From: Candidatus Kerfeldbacteria bacterium
GTDB lineage: Bacteria; Patescibacteriota; Patescibacteriia; SBBC01
Length of the DNA stretch: 35,036 nucleotides
Assembly (NCBI GenBank): GCA_016204585.1
Contig: JACQKH010000033.1
Coordinates: 1 to 35,036, forward strand
Direction: 5' to 3'
The position numbers and the translations under genes are program-made. Below are positions 21,266-29,310 of the stretch, in pieces (within the stretch, counting starts at the first letter, position 1; each line of letters opens with the position of its first letter). The notes beneath the pieces were generated by a model. It did not search any database. It worked only from the letters and a program-made list of their open reading frames with translations, and was not told the DNA's origin.

Positions 21266-21634
21266 ATGGATCTTAACCGCGTTACCCTGATCGGGAACCT
21301 GACCCGGGACCCGCTCAAGAAGTCGGCCCCCAGCGGGCAGGCAATCAGCCAGTTCTCGCTGGCCACCAACTACAGCTGGCAGGACGCCGCGACGAAGTCA
21401 CGGAAGGAGAACGTCGAGTTCCACAACATCGTGGCCTGGGGCAAGCTGGCGGACATCATCAACCAGTACGTCAAAAAGGGGAGCAAGGTCTACGTCGAAG
21501 GTCGGCTGCGAAACAGTTCGTGGAAGGCTAAGGACGGCAAGACCCTGCGCAAGACCGAAGTGGTGGCGGACAACCTGATTATGCTCGGTCACCGCGGCCA
21601 GCGCGAAGTCAAGCTCGCCGAGCAAACACAGTAG
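21266..21634 (+). CDS. ssb: Single-stranded DNA-binding protein
   Basis: A 122-residue OB-fold protein that coats single-stranded DNA in replication and repair. It starts MDLNRVTLIGNLTRDPLKK, followed by FSLATNYSW, VEFHNIVAWGKLADIINQYV and KKGSKVYVEGRLRNSSW, all in the family order. AAAGGAAGG precedes the ATG. The C-terminus is LGHRGQREVKLAEQTQ. The usual flexible linker and the acidic DDDIPF-type tip that recruits partner proteins are absent, as in short SSBs of reduced genomes or accessory elements. It could therefore be an accessory SSB rather than the main one. Confidence 0.9.
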   Translation: MDLNRVTLIGNLTRDPLKKSAPSGQAISQFSLATNYSWQDAATKSRKENVEFHNIVAWGKLADIINQYVKKGSKVYVEGRLRNSSWKAKDGKTLRKTEVVADNLIMLGHRGQREVKLAEQTQ

Positions 21635-21646
21635 TTTCGTTCACAA

Positions 21647-21831
21647 CCCAGCACCAGTCGTTCGGCCGTCAAGGTCGATCGCCTGGAAGACCGCCCGGCA
21701 CTAATCGCGCACGACTGGTGCTGGGCTGCCATCCGCACATCGCCGTTCGCGAGTGTCCGTCGTTTAAACAAATTCTCGCGCCACCGAGTTTGTCTCATGA
21801 CGGACGCGACCGGCGGACGGTGTGTGGATGG
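21647..21831 (+). ncRNA. Candidate structured RNA or structured intergenic region
   Basis: A 15-bp perfect inverted repeat (21647-21661 with 21711-21725) is followed by a second structure. Its outer stem is CCATCCGCACA (21729-21739) with TGTGTGGATGG (21821-21831), then GCCG (21742-21745) with CGGC (21811-21814), and an inner stem GTCCGTC (21755-21761) with GACGGAC (21799-21805). CGCGAG (21748-21753) can pair with CTCGCG (21775-21780) across the inner stem, a pseudoknot. No known RNA family is recognised. The structure count is read by eye; no folding was run. Confidence 0.4.
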
Positions 21832-21847
21832 GAGGTAAGGTGGTGAC

Positions 21848-21876
21848 TTGCTGAACCGCCTGTTTTTGCGTACAAT
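21848..21876 (+). promoter_or_regulatory. tRNA-Gln promoter
   Basis: TTGCTG (21848-21853), 17-nt spacer, TACAAT (21871-21876), about 65 nt before the tRNA. Confidence 0.55.
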
Positions 21877-21942
21877 CTCAGAGCTACAAATATTACCAAG
21901 ATATTTTAAAGCAGGGACCTGAGCAGTGCTCAGGCGTTGCGC

Positions 21943-22013
21943 TCGGGGATCGTCTAATGGTAGGACATCACCCTTTGGAGGTGGTTATCCAGGTTCGAAT
22001 CCTGGTCCCCGAG
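21943..22013 (+). tRNA. tRNA-Gln (anticodon UUG)
   Basis: A complete cloverleaf: acceptor TCGGGGA with TCCCCGA, D arm TCGTCTAATGGTAGGAC, anticodon stem TCACC/GGTGG around the loop CTTTGGA (anticodon TTG, glutamine), T arm CAGGTTCGAATCCTG, discriminator G. No CCA is encoded. The 3' 37 bases are repeated downstream. Confidence 0.9.
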
Positions 22014-22065
22014 CGCAGCGCCGGAAGCGGCCTTTTCCGCCGGAGGCGGACTCGCCTTCGGCGAG

Positions 22066-22104
22066 GGAGGTGGTTATCCAGGTTCGAATCCTGGTCCCCG
22101 AGCG
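22066..22104 (+). repeat. Duplicate of tRNA-Gln 3' half (att-like)
   Basis: A 39-base exact repeat of 21977-22015, covering the anticodon 3' stem, T arm and acceptor. It has no 5' half and so cannot fold as a tRNA. It is the inner boundary of the AT-rich glycosyltransferase island. Confidence 0.75.
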
Positions 22105-22343
22105 GTGGGGCTCTTTGCTTGGGAAAACGAATGGTGTTTTGTGAAACGCCAATGTTTTTTGGTTCGAATCTTCCTATGAAAGTCGTAAGTTTTGAAAACT
22201 TTCTTCTTAAGGAGTAAAATAAATCCATTATGAACCGTATTTTCGAGTTACAACTCATACTGAGTACATTTGTTTGAGTCGGTCAATTTCCCTGATCTTA
22301 CTCGATTTGTTGCTGGAGTGAAAGCATCTAATAACCTTGATGT
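22105..22343. other. AT-rich spacer before the glycosyltransferase gene
   Basis: No convincing gene. It contains GGTTCGAATC at 22161-22170, a 10-base match to the T arm of the tRNA, and then sequence without clear promoter boxes. Confidence 0.4.
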
Positions 22344-23819
22344 ATGGAAATGGAACGCGATAGAACGGAATTTTTTTCTAAAATAGCTGAAGAAGCTGAG
22401 CTTAAGGGTTCAGTAAAGAAATACATTGACCTATACTTACCACCTTCTGAAGACAGAATACCAGAAAAAATGAGCGACAGTTGTCAAGTAGCCCTAGTTA
22501 TTCCCGCCTATGGAGAAAGAAAATATATTTTGCGCCCCCTCGGCTCTCTAGCTGAGCAAGTAGGCACATCACCAGATGAGTTTGAAGTTATTATTGTAAT
22601 TAATAATCCACCAAGCGCGCCAATAAAGTTAGAGAATGAACACGACGCAATTTATAAAGCTAGACTACAGCATTATGAAACCGCGTTAGCAGACAACCAA
22701 GAAACTTTGAATTTGTTAAGTGGGATTAAAACATTGTCAGAGGAAGAGATTAGTGCTGGGCTTAGCACGACAGAGATCGAAGAAATTCATCGTATAAAGG
22801 AATCGGGTTTGATTTTTCATGTCATAGATAAAGCTTCTGAAGGCAAAACATTGTCCAGCGAACAAGCTAACGTCGGCGGAGCACGTAATCGAGGCGTAGC
22901 AGAGGCAGTGGCACGCTTTGCGGAGATTGATAGGAATGGAATAATAGCTCAATCAGACGCTGATATTAGATTTGAACCTGATTATGTAGCCAGTTTAATA
23001 AAACAATATCAGAACCATCCCGACATTATTGGGTTCAGAGGGGCCGTAGAATTAGAGTCCGAAGTTGACTCTGGCACAATTTCCGAAAGCACAAAAGAAA
23101 CAACGCGAATGAAGAGGTTGTATAAAAGACTGCTCAATCGCTATAAAGATATTCAGGGTATTGGTTATCAGGGAAAGATTAATCAAGCGCAAGATGATAG
23201 TGGTGAATCTATTCCTGTTTTTTGGGGCTCTAATATGTCGAGCCGAGCGTTTGAAGCCGCTAAAGTTGGCGGGGTGCCAATGATGGGTGCAGGCGAGGAC
23301 CCGGCTTTTGGAAAAAGACTCGCAGCTATAGGTAAGATAGGCTATGCGCCTGATATTAGAGTAGCTCAACTCTCTCGCGTGTCTGCTCGGGCAGAAGGTG
23401 GTCACGGAATAGGTATTCTAAAGGCTAACCGGAGATTAGAAAGAGGTCTAAGTATAGAAGTCGAAAATCCCTTAGTTATTCCTCACATTAATTCACTCAT
23501 TGAAATTATTAAAGAAAGATTATCGTCAACCAAAGATTCTGCCCAAGCTTCAGTTATCGAGGCGGTTCAAGAATTTTTTGGCTCACATAATATTGCTTTC
23601 CGGGAGAAAAGGCTGGCTGAACTTGATGATTATTTGACCTCTGGCAATTTAATAACCGACGAAGGAATACAAGATCTCTTGAGGAAAGCTACTAAAATTA
23701 CTTTGGGGCAAGCAATTAAATATATTTTGGAAATTCCAGAAATACAAGCCAAGTTTCAAGCCGGTATAGAATATAAAGATTTAGTTAAGGCTTTTCAGGA
23801 CATTGAAGGGGATGTTTAA
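22344..23819 (+). CDS. Family-2 glycosyltransferase, AT-rich (island cargo)
   Basis: A 491-residue soluble enzyme (no membrane segment) that transfers a sugar from a nucleotide-sugar. It has the GT-A fold: VALVIPAYGERKYILRPLGS at about 49-68, GGARNRG at 178-184, and the metal/nucleotide motif QSDAD (Asp205, Asp207). A large insert (about 90-170) and a C-terminal helical region (about 400-491) go beyond the catalytic core, so it is longer than usual. Its base composition is clearly more AT-rich than the genes on either side. It is flanked by copies of the tRNA-Gln 3' end, so acquisition by integration is likely. Target sugar acceptor unknown, probably a surface polymer. No other cargo gene is present. 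Confidence 0.8.
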   Translation: MEMERDRTEFFSKIAEEAELKGSVKKYIDLYLPPSEDRIPEKMSDSCQVALVIPAYGERKYILRPLGSLAEQVGTSPDEFEVIIVINNPPSAPIKLENEHDAIYKARLQHYETALADNQETLNLLSGIKTLSEEEISAGLSTTEIEEIHRIKESGLIFHVIDKASEGKTLSSEQANVGGARNRGVAEAVARFAEIDRNGIIAQSDADIRFEPDYVASLIKQYQNHPDIIGFRGAVELESEVDSGTISESTKETTRMKRLYKRLLNRYKDIQGIGYQGKINQAQDDSGESIPVFWGSNMSSRAFEAAKVGGVPMMGAGEDPAFGKRLAAIGKIGYAPDIRVAQLSRVSARAEGGHGIGILKANRRLERGLSIEVENPLVIPHINSLIEIIKERLSSTKDSAQASVIEAVQEFFGSHNIAFREKRLAELDDYLTSGNLITDEGIQDLLRKATKITLGQAIKYILEIPEIQAKFQAGIEYKDLVKAFQDIEGDV

Positions 23820-23968
23820 AAATATTCATCCCAGGTCTGAAGTCCGATCACTAGGGCGGCGGTGGGAGCATCAAAAACTACCTTTTAAGCTGTAATGCAA
23901 ACATCAGCGTGAGGTCCAGACCAGAGTGGCGAGCCGAGGGCGGGATGGTGTGGGGCCGCTCCGCGGGA

Positions 23969-23985
23969 GAATCCTGGTCCCCGAG
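23969..23985 (+). repeat. Third copy of the tRNA-Gln 3' end (att-like)
   Basis: GAATCCTGGTCCCCGAG, identical to 21997-22013 and 22086-22102. It lies 150 nt after the glycosyltransferase stop, and marks the likely right end of the island. Confidence 0.7.
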
Positions 23986-24058
23986 ATTTGTGCTGGAGAC
24001 TTTCCGGTTCACGCATACCTGCCGATCAAAAGGGTTGAAACTGGCACTTGACTTTTTA

Positions 24059-24088
24059 TTGACCTCGGCGTTCCCTGAAACATAAACT
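24059..24088 (+). promoter_or_regulatory. Promoter of the glycine-rich protein gene
   Basis: TTGACC (24059-24064), 18-nt spacer, TAAACT (24083-24088). Leader of about 26 nt without a clear Shine-Dalgarno. Confidence 0.5.
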
Positions 24089-24120
24089 GTTGTTATACGT
24101 ATCATTAACGGTCTACATCC

Positions 24121-26235
24121 ATGAAAACAGTTCATAAAGTGTCTTTAATCGTTGTGGTATTGGCGATTATCGGTGGTGGCCTATGGTGGTGGCTGGGTGG
24201 TAGTGGCGGCGTACCGACCCGTGTTTTTGCTGCTGACCAAACACTGGAAGGGAATTTCGTCGTAACCCAAGGGACAAAAGTGGTCGTCCAGAACGGCGCG
24301 ACCTTGACCGTGAACGGCGACCTCCTGGTGCAGGGTTCACTGGTGTGTGACGGCGGACCGTTGAACCTGAGGGTGAAAGGTGCGGTTACGGTTGAGCGGC
24401 ACGTGCAGTGCGATCGGCCAGCAGCACTCTCCTCCGGCGACGTGGGCAACGGCATCATGGTGGTGGCTAAGACGTTCAACATCACGAAAGATGCGGCGGT
24501 CGTATCGAACGGACACGTGCAGATGGTAACGGACGCAACCAAGCTTGCAACAACGCAAGAAAAAATCGACGCGCTCTACGATGAAGCAGGGAAGTACCGT
24601 GGCGAAAAGTACCACTTTGGTCCGCTTACTCCCCGCGAGGAGATTCCGGAATCGGCAAAGGGTTTACCAACGTCATTCGTTGCTCCAGCCTCATCGACGC
24701 AAGACAATGAGCTTGGATTCCTGGGGAGACTCTTTGTGTCCTCGGCCAACGCGCAGGAACCAGCCGCGGATATCGAAGGCAACCCGGTGGCGAATACAAA
24801 CAAAGTCGGTGGAACTTGGATCGTCGGCGATCCTTCAGCCAAGCCGCCGTTCAACCTGACGATTCCCACGCCGCCGAAGGACATCACCAAGATCATCCTA
24901 AACTTTGACTTTGGCGGTGATGATGTGGAAATCGCTGACTTCGAGCTGACTGGACCTGACGGCCGGCCTGGGAAGGACGATCTCAATCAGAGCTGCGATG
25001 CGAAGGGTGGGAGGGGCGAGAACGCCATGCGTCTCAATGTCAATGCTGCAACGATCACCGTCAACAACTTCGACCTTCATCTCGGCAACGGCGGCCAGGG
25101 CGGGGGCGCCGAAACGACCAAGGACTGTGATCCGGCAACGGCGACCGGCGGCCAGGGCGGTGAAGCCGGGAACTTCAAGATGGTTGCCTCGGAAGGGTTC
25201 AGCATCACCGGGGCCTTCACGATTTTTCCTGGCCAGGGCGGTGAAGGCGGTACCGCCACCGCCCATGGGAAGAAGGGCGATGATGGCTGTGATGGCTTGA
25301 AGGGCGGTGATGCCACCGCCACCGGTGGCAAGGGAGGAGACAACAAAAAGCTTCTGGTTGTTTCTGGAACGGTCGCTGGTACGAGCAACATCGACATCCG
25401 CGAGATGGTCGGCGGCCAGGGCGGCCTCGGGCAGGCGCTCGGCGGGAACGGTGGAGACGGTATCGGCTCTGAGTGCAATGGCGGAGACGGAGGGAAGGCC
25501 ACGGCAACCGGCGGTAAGGGTGGGGACACAAACTGTTCGAAGTTTCCATGCACTGGCGGGAAGGGCGGCGACGCCATTGCTCGTCCAGGAAAGGGTGGAA
25601 ATGGCGGAACGGGAAGTGCTACTGAAGCTGGTGGCAACGGTGGCCAGGGCGGCGATGCGAATTCCACCGCCGGGAAGGGCGGTACGGGCAAGACGGCCAA
25701 TGGAGAAGACGGTACGGTGCAGGATCAGACCGGCGGCGACGGCGGAAATGGTGGTGATGGCTGTGGACCGGGATCGGGTGGCGCTGGCGGTGCCGGTGAC
25801 CCCGAGGGGAAGAAGGGCGAGGACGGAAAGAACCTCTGTCCGAGCCAGCAGAACGTCAATACACAGATACAGCCGACGAACGAGAACACCAACACGCAGA
25901 CTACGCCTGAACCGAAGATTACCGTCCCCGGACCGATGTCCGTCGAGCATCGGATTGGACCAACGCCGTGCCCGACGCCGATCGGAACAATTAAGCTTGA
26001 GGGAGAGAACATCCCTGAGGGAGCGACGCTCGAGGTGGATCCGAACGACAAAGCGCCGGCCTGGTTGAGCTACACCCTGGGGAAGGGGACGGATAGCAAC
26101 GTCAGCTTCACCTGTCAACTCGAGCAGTACGTGACGCAGACGCTCACCCACAACCTCGAGGTTGCAGTTTACGACAAGGACGGAAAGGTCATCAAGACCT
26201 TCACCGTGCCGGTGACCGTCAACGTCAAGAAGTAG
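24121..26235 (+). CDS. Exported glycine-rich (GGxGG-repeat) surface protein
   Basis: A 704-residue protein. Residues 8-30 form a signal or anchor helix (SLIVVVLAIIGGGLWWWLGG). About 35-130 is a beta region with polyhedral-adhesin-like pattern (TLTVNGDLLVQGSLVCDGG). About 321-572 is dominated by Gly repeats such as GGNGGQGGDA, GGKGGD and GGDGGNGGDG, with several Cys (DGCDG, SECNGG, FPCTGG). This composition is known from PE_PGRS-type and polyglycine-II helix proteins, which form stiff rods or ice-like bundles. The C-terminal 100 residues are a beta domain. It is probably a structural surface component; no enzyme motif is seen. The long open frame on the opposite strand is a composition shadow. 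Confidence 0.8.
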   Translation: MKTVHKVSLIVVVLAIIGGGLWWWLGGSGGVPTRVFAADQTLEGNFVVTQGTKVVVQNGATLTVNGDLLVQGSLVCDGGPLNLRVKGAVTVERHVQCDRPAALSSGDVGNGIMVVAKTFNITKDAAVVSNGHVQMVTDATKLATTQEKIDALYDEAGKYRGEKYHFGPLTPREEIPESAKGLPTSFVAPASSTQDNELGFLGRLFVSSANAQEPAADIEGNPVANTNKVGGTWIVGDPSAKPPFNLTIPTPPKDITKIILNFDFGGDDVEIADFELTGPDGRPGKDDLNQSCDAKGGRGENAMRLNVNAATITVNNFDLHLGNGGQGGGAETTKDCDPATATGGQGGEAGNFKMVASEGFSITGAFTIFPGQGGEGGTATAHGKKGDDGCDGLKGGDATATGGKGGDNKKLLVVSGTVAGTSNIDIREMVGGQGGLGQALGGNGGDGIGSECNGGDGGKATATGGKGGDTNCSKFPCTGGKGGDAIARPGKGGNGGTGSATEAGGNGGQGGDANSTAGKGGTGKTANGEDGTVQDQTGGDGGNGGDGCGPGSGGAGGAGDPEGKKGEDGKNLCPSQQNVNTQIQPTNENTNTQTTPEPKITVPGPMSVEHRIGPTPCPTPIGTIKLEGENIPEGATLEVDPNDKAPAWLSYTLGKGTDSNVSFTCQLEQYVTQTLTHNLEVAVYDKDGKVIKTFTVPVTVNVKK

Positions 26236-26291
26236 TTGGCTAATATTGAAATACCAGCTGTCAGGGAATGATTGAGAACCGATTTAATGAT

Positions 26292-26330
26292 AAGAGGCCT
26301 GCCTTCCGGAGAACCACAGGCCTCTTTGAG
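26292..26330 (+). terminator. Rho-independent terminator
   Basis: A perfect 10-bp stem, AAGAGGCCTG (26292-26301) with CAGGCCTCTT (26317-26326), 15-nt loop, followed by a short T-run. It ends the glycine-rich protein gene. Confidence 0.7.
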
Positions 26331-26485
26331 TTGTCGGCGGTCAGCCGTTGAAGCGTTCGCTACCGCCTAGTGGCTCGACGTTGACTGACGGCAAGCCATG
26401 GGGAATGTACTCCTACGTTTTTGGCCTGTGCAGCCATCGGCATGGACTTGTGGTGGCCGTAACTTCGACGTTCCCAAAAGTTTTC

Positions 26486-26515
26486 TTGGCGTAATCATTG
26501 GTTTTCTGGTAAACT
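26486..26515 (+). promoter_or_regulatory. Promoter of the LOG-murD unit
   Basis: TTGGCG (26486-26491), 18-nt spacer ending TGG, TAAACT (26510-26515). Leader of about 25 nt to ATG 26547, with GGAG before the start. The stretch from the terminator at 26330 to here shows nothing else. Confidence 0.5.
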
Positions 26516-26546
26516 GGGATGACGAAATTCATCACCATTGGAGCAT

Positions 26547-27251
26547 ATGAAGCGAAACAACAAGGGCAGTTACTCGGTTGAACCGGAAATGCACCACGAA
26601 CCATTCGACTTCACCCACGATATCACCTGGCGCATTTTTCGGATCATGTCCGAGTTCACTGAGGGAATTGAACTCGTTTCCGGACTGAAGCGGCCGGTCA
26701 CCTTTTTCGGTTCGGCCCGTTTCGGTCCGAAGAGCCGCTACTACCAGGAGGCGTACAAACTAGCCAAGATCCTTGGCCGGGCCGGGTTCAGCATCGTTAC
26801 CGGCGGCGGTCCGGGCATCATGGAAGCGGCCAATCGGGGGGCGGTTGATACCAAGGCGCCTTCGGTTGGTCTGAACATTCAGCTGCCGGCCGAACAGCGA
26901 ACGAACAAGTTCGTGAAAAAAAGCAGCGGGTTCTATTATTTCTTCTCGCGCAAGGCCATGCTGTCAACCTCGGCCCAGGCCTACGTGTTCTTTCCCGGTG
27001 GATTCGGAACACTCGACGAGCTGTTCTCGATCTTGACGCTCATCCAAACAAAGAAGATCGAGCCCCGGCCGGTGGTGCTGTACGGCAAGGATTTCTGGCG
27101 GAAGCTCAATTTTTTCATTAAGGAAAACATGGTCCGTCGGCACCGCATGATCGAGCCGCGCGATTTGCGGCTCTACACCATTGTTGACAGCGTAAACTTG
27201 GCGGCTCGGATCATTAAGCGTTCAAAGCGTCGCGTCTACACGTTCATGTGA
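26547..27251 (+). CDS. LOG-family (lysine decarboxylase-like) protein
   Basis: A 234-residue Rossmann-fold protein of the LOG/TIGR00730 family. Signature motifs GGGPGIMEAANRGA (about 91-104) and PGGFGTLDEL are intact. Members hydrolyse nucleoside 5'-monophosphates to base and ribose phosphate; the 'lysine decarboxylase' name is historical. Start at ATG 26547 with GGAG close by, not the TTG 9 nt upstream. It ends 2 nt before murD, so the two are probably co-transcribed. Nothing in the sequence tells the base specificity. Confidence 0.85.
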   Translation: MKRNNKGSYSVEPEMHHEPFDFTHDITWRIFRIMSEFTEGIELVSGLKRPVTFFGSARFGPKSRYYQEAYKLAKILGRAGFSIVTGGGPGIMEAANRGAVDTKAPSVGLNIQLPAEQRTNKFVKKSSGFYYFFSRKAMLSTSAQAYVFFPGGFGTLDELFSILTLIQTKKIEPRPVVLYGKDFWRKLNFFIKENMVRRHRMIEPRDLRLYTIVDSVNLAARIIKRSKRRVYTFM

Positions 27252-27253
27252 AC

Positions 27254-28642
27254 ATGGGCAGAAACGTAATCGAGCTGAAAGGCAAGAACGTCGGCGTTCT
27301 GGGTTTTGGCGTTGAAGGATTGAGCGTTGTCGAGTGGCTGCTAAACCAGGATTGCCGAGTGAGCGTCTTTGACGAACAACCAGGGCAAAAATTCGACGCT
27401 GGACTGGTTTCGTTGCTGCGAGCCAGAGAGGTGCAATTTTTCTTTGGGCCGTTCCCTGATCTGGCGGTTTTTGAAGTGTTGGTGCGTTCGCCCGGAGTGC
27501 CTCTGAGTCATCGGCGATTGAAGCAAGCGCAACAACGTCAAGTGCGCGTGACCACTTTATCCAACCTGTTTTTCGAGCGCTGCCCCTGCCCAATCATCGG
27601 CATTACCGGCACAAAAGGGAAGGGGACCACCGCCACGTTGATCTTTGAGATTTTGAAAGCGGCCGGCCGCGACGCCTACTTGGGCGGAAACATCGGCACG
27701 CCAGGATTGGATTTTTTGGATGAACTTGATGCCGATTCACTGGTGGTGCTTGAATTGTCAAGTTTCCAGCTGATGGATATTGAATCCAGCCCGCAAATCG
27801 CGGTGGTGCTGATGGTCACGTCTGAACATCTTGATTACCATGAATCACATAATGAATACGTTACCAGTAAAGCCGGAATTGTTAAATTTCAGCCACCGAG
27901 CGATGCGGTTGTGGTGAACGTCGACTACGAAAATTCTCTGAAGATTGTGCGATCGGCAATGTCGAGAAGGCTAGAAGTCAGCACGAAAAAAAATCTTAGG
28001 GCCGGATGTTTTCTGGACGGGGATGCGGTGGTGACAGTGTTCAACGGCCAGCGTCAGGAGGTTGTGGCCATCAATCAGGTTAAACTGCTGGGAAGGCACA
28101 ATCTGGAGAACGTCTGCGCGGCCGTGGGCGTGGCCAAGCTGCTGAACGTTGCCAACAATGAAATTGCCCAGACCATCCGAACGTTCCGCGGACTGCCGCA
28201 CCGTTTGCAGCTGGTAGCTGAAATTAGCGGGGTGAAATACGTCAACGATTCATACTCAACAACTCCGGAAACCGCGATGGCCGCAATCCAGGCCTTTCCC
28301 AACACGCCAAAAATCTTGATTCTCGGCGGTTCGAGCAAGCGCAGCGATTTTGCAGAACTTGGAAAGATTTTGGCGAGTGATGAATTCGTGAAAGCCATTA
28401 TCGGCATTGGCCAAGAATGGCCGAGAATCAAGGCCGCCGTCGGGAAGCTGCCGGCGGCAGTGGAAATGGTGGAGGACTGTCGCACCATGCAAGAGATTGT
28501 CCAGCAAGCGCGAAAGCGGGCGAAGCGAGGGGACGTGGTGCTATTCTCACCAGCTTGTGCGAGTTTTGACATGTTTAAAAGTTACAAGGACCGGGGGGAG
28601 CAGTTCATGACCGAAGTTCTTCGCCGTTCTAAAAAAGCTTGA
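27254..28642 (+). CDS. murD: UDP-N-acetylmuramoyl-L-alanine:D-glutamate ligase
   Basis: A 462-residue Mur ligase that adds D-Glu to UDP-MurNAc-L-Ala in cytoplasmic peptidoglycan synthesis. The N-terminal Rossmann fold (KNVGVLGFGVEGLSVVEWLL) binds the UDP substrate. The ATP site is GITGTKGKGTTAT (about 115-127; GTNGK in many species). The central domain carries VLELSSFQL and the SEHLDYH motif, and the C-terminal domain VNDSYSTTPETAMAA and FSPACASFDMF. All parts of MurD are present. GTG at 27248 is an alternative start that would overlap the LOG stop. Cell-wall synthesis is therefore expected in this organism. Confidence 0.9.
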   Translation: MGRNVIELKGKNVGVLGFGVEGLSVVEWLLNQDCRVSVFDEQPGQKFDAGLVSLLRAREVQFFFGPFPDLAVFEVLVRSPGVPLSHRRLKQAQQRQVRVTTLSNLFFERCPCPIIGITGTKGKGTTATLIFEILKAAGRDAYLGGNIGTPGLDFLDELDADSLVVLELSSFQLMDIESSPQIAVVLMVTSEHLDYHESHNEYVTSKAGIVKFQPPSDAVVVNVDYENSLKIVRSAMSRRLEVSTKKNLRAGCFLDGDAVVTVFNGQRQEVVAINQVKLLGRHNLENVCAAVGVAKLLNVANNEIAQTIRTFRGLPHRLQLVAEISGVKYVNDSYSTTPETAMAAIQAFPNTPKILILGGSSKRSDFAELGKILASDEFVKAIIGIGQEWPRIKAAVGKLPAAVEMVEDCRTMQEIVQQARKRAKRGDVVLFSPACASFDMFKSYKDRGEQFMTEVLRRSKKA

Positions 28643-28677
28643 CGAAGTGCGCGGATTTTGCAAGAATGAAGTTAGGC

Positions 28678-28980
28678 ATGGCAAACGAACCGAAAAAACT
28701 GCAACGATCTCGGACTAATCGCGTTATTGCCGGAGTGTGCGGCGGCCTTGCCAGATATTTTAACCTGGATCCAACGCTGGTCCGCGTCGGTTTCGCAATT
28801 CTGACGATTTTTTGGGGAAGCGGCATCGTCCTCTACATACTCTTGTGGGTCATCATCCCGCTCGAAGGCAAGGATGAACATCAGCCATCTCTTGGGAATC
28901 GCGTGAGAGGCACGGCTGAAGAGATGAGATCCGCGGCACAGAAATTTGCGCGCGATCTCAAGAAGTCAAACAAACAATAA
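28678..28980 (+). CDS. PspC-domain membrane protein
   Basis: A 100-residue protein starting at ATG 28678 (28666 is an alternative). The PspC pattern is clear: LQRSRTNRVIAGVCGGLARY, then FNLDPTLVRVGFAILTIFWG, then LYILLWVIIPLE. One helix pair lies in the membrane. PspC proteins sense or respond to membrane stress. The C-terminal third is charged and cytosolic. It follows murD by 35 nt and may share its transcript. A TTGACG with an AAGAAT 17 nt on overlaps the end of murD and could be a second promoter. Confidence 0.85.
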   Translation: MANEPKKLQRSRTNRVIAGVCGGLARYFNLDPTLVRVGFAILTIFWGSGIVLYILLWVIIPLEGKDEHQPSLGNRVRGTAEEMRSAAQKFARDLKKSNKQ

Positions 28981-29023
28981 TGATTATCGTTTACGGTCTC
29001 AGCGAAGGCGCGCAGAGCGGGCC

Positions 29024-29197
29024 ATGCCTTTTGTTGATGAAATCACACTCGAACTTGCAGCTGGCAATGGCGGTAGCGGCGTGGTGCGCTGGCGCCGGGA
29101 AAAATTCGTGTCTCGGCGCAGACCGGGCGTGATGGAGGCCGCCAACCTCGGGGAGGTTGAGGCTAAACCATCGTCGGTATACGTCGGTGTAATTTGA
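29024..29197 (+). pseudogene. Truncated obg copy (5' end only)
   Basis: The ATG at 29024 opens MPFVDEITLELAAGNGGSGV and VVRWRREKFV, the first 30 residues of Obg. It then leaves the Obg sequence (a frame change is likely after KFV) and stops at 29195. A second frame in the same stretch still spells GRDGGRQPRGG, an echo of the Gly-rich Obg fold. Bases 29066-29109 are identical to 30812-30855 in full obg, while the first 42 bases differ at many positions. It is therefore a broken, partly homogenised copy, not a functional gene. Confidence 0.75.
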
Positions 29198-29222
29198 CCG
29201 CTGGATAGGCATGGGCTATAGT
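29194..29222 (+). promoter_or_regulatory. Promoter of purB
   Basis: TTGACC (29194-29199), 17-nt spacer, TATAGT (29217-29222). It overlaps the end of the broken obg copy and gives an 80-nt leader ending in a GGGAGG Shine-Dalgarno before ATG 29311. Confidence 0.65.
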
Positions 29223-29310
29223 CGGTGCGCAGTCACCGGCTTTTGGCGTCCACCCGGGCGATCGGTCGACCTGCGGCTGATCGTTCCACAACCAAACCAG
29301 GGAGGTTTCT

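Larger units (their letters stand above)
23820..24120. other. Intergenic region with third tRNA 3'-end copy and a promoter
   Basis: No gene. Holds the 17-base repeat at 23969-23985 and the promoter at 24059-24088. Composition returns to GC-rich here. Confidence 0.5.

Noticed and set aside
22161-22170. GGTTCGAATC as a fourth tRNA copy
   Set aside because: Only ten bases match the T arm and the flanks do not. Chance or a very old remnant; not counted as an att site.
21926-22217. Open frames across tRNA-Gln and its duplicate
   Set aside because: They translate the tRNA and its copy, so they are not genes.
24898-26151. 417-codon open frame on the minus strand
   Set aside because: It lies opposite the glycine-rich gene. 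GGN-rich codons give few stops on the other strand. No start signals, and the composition is that of a shadow.
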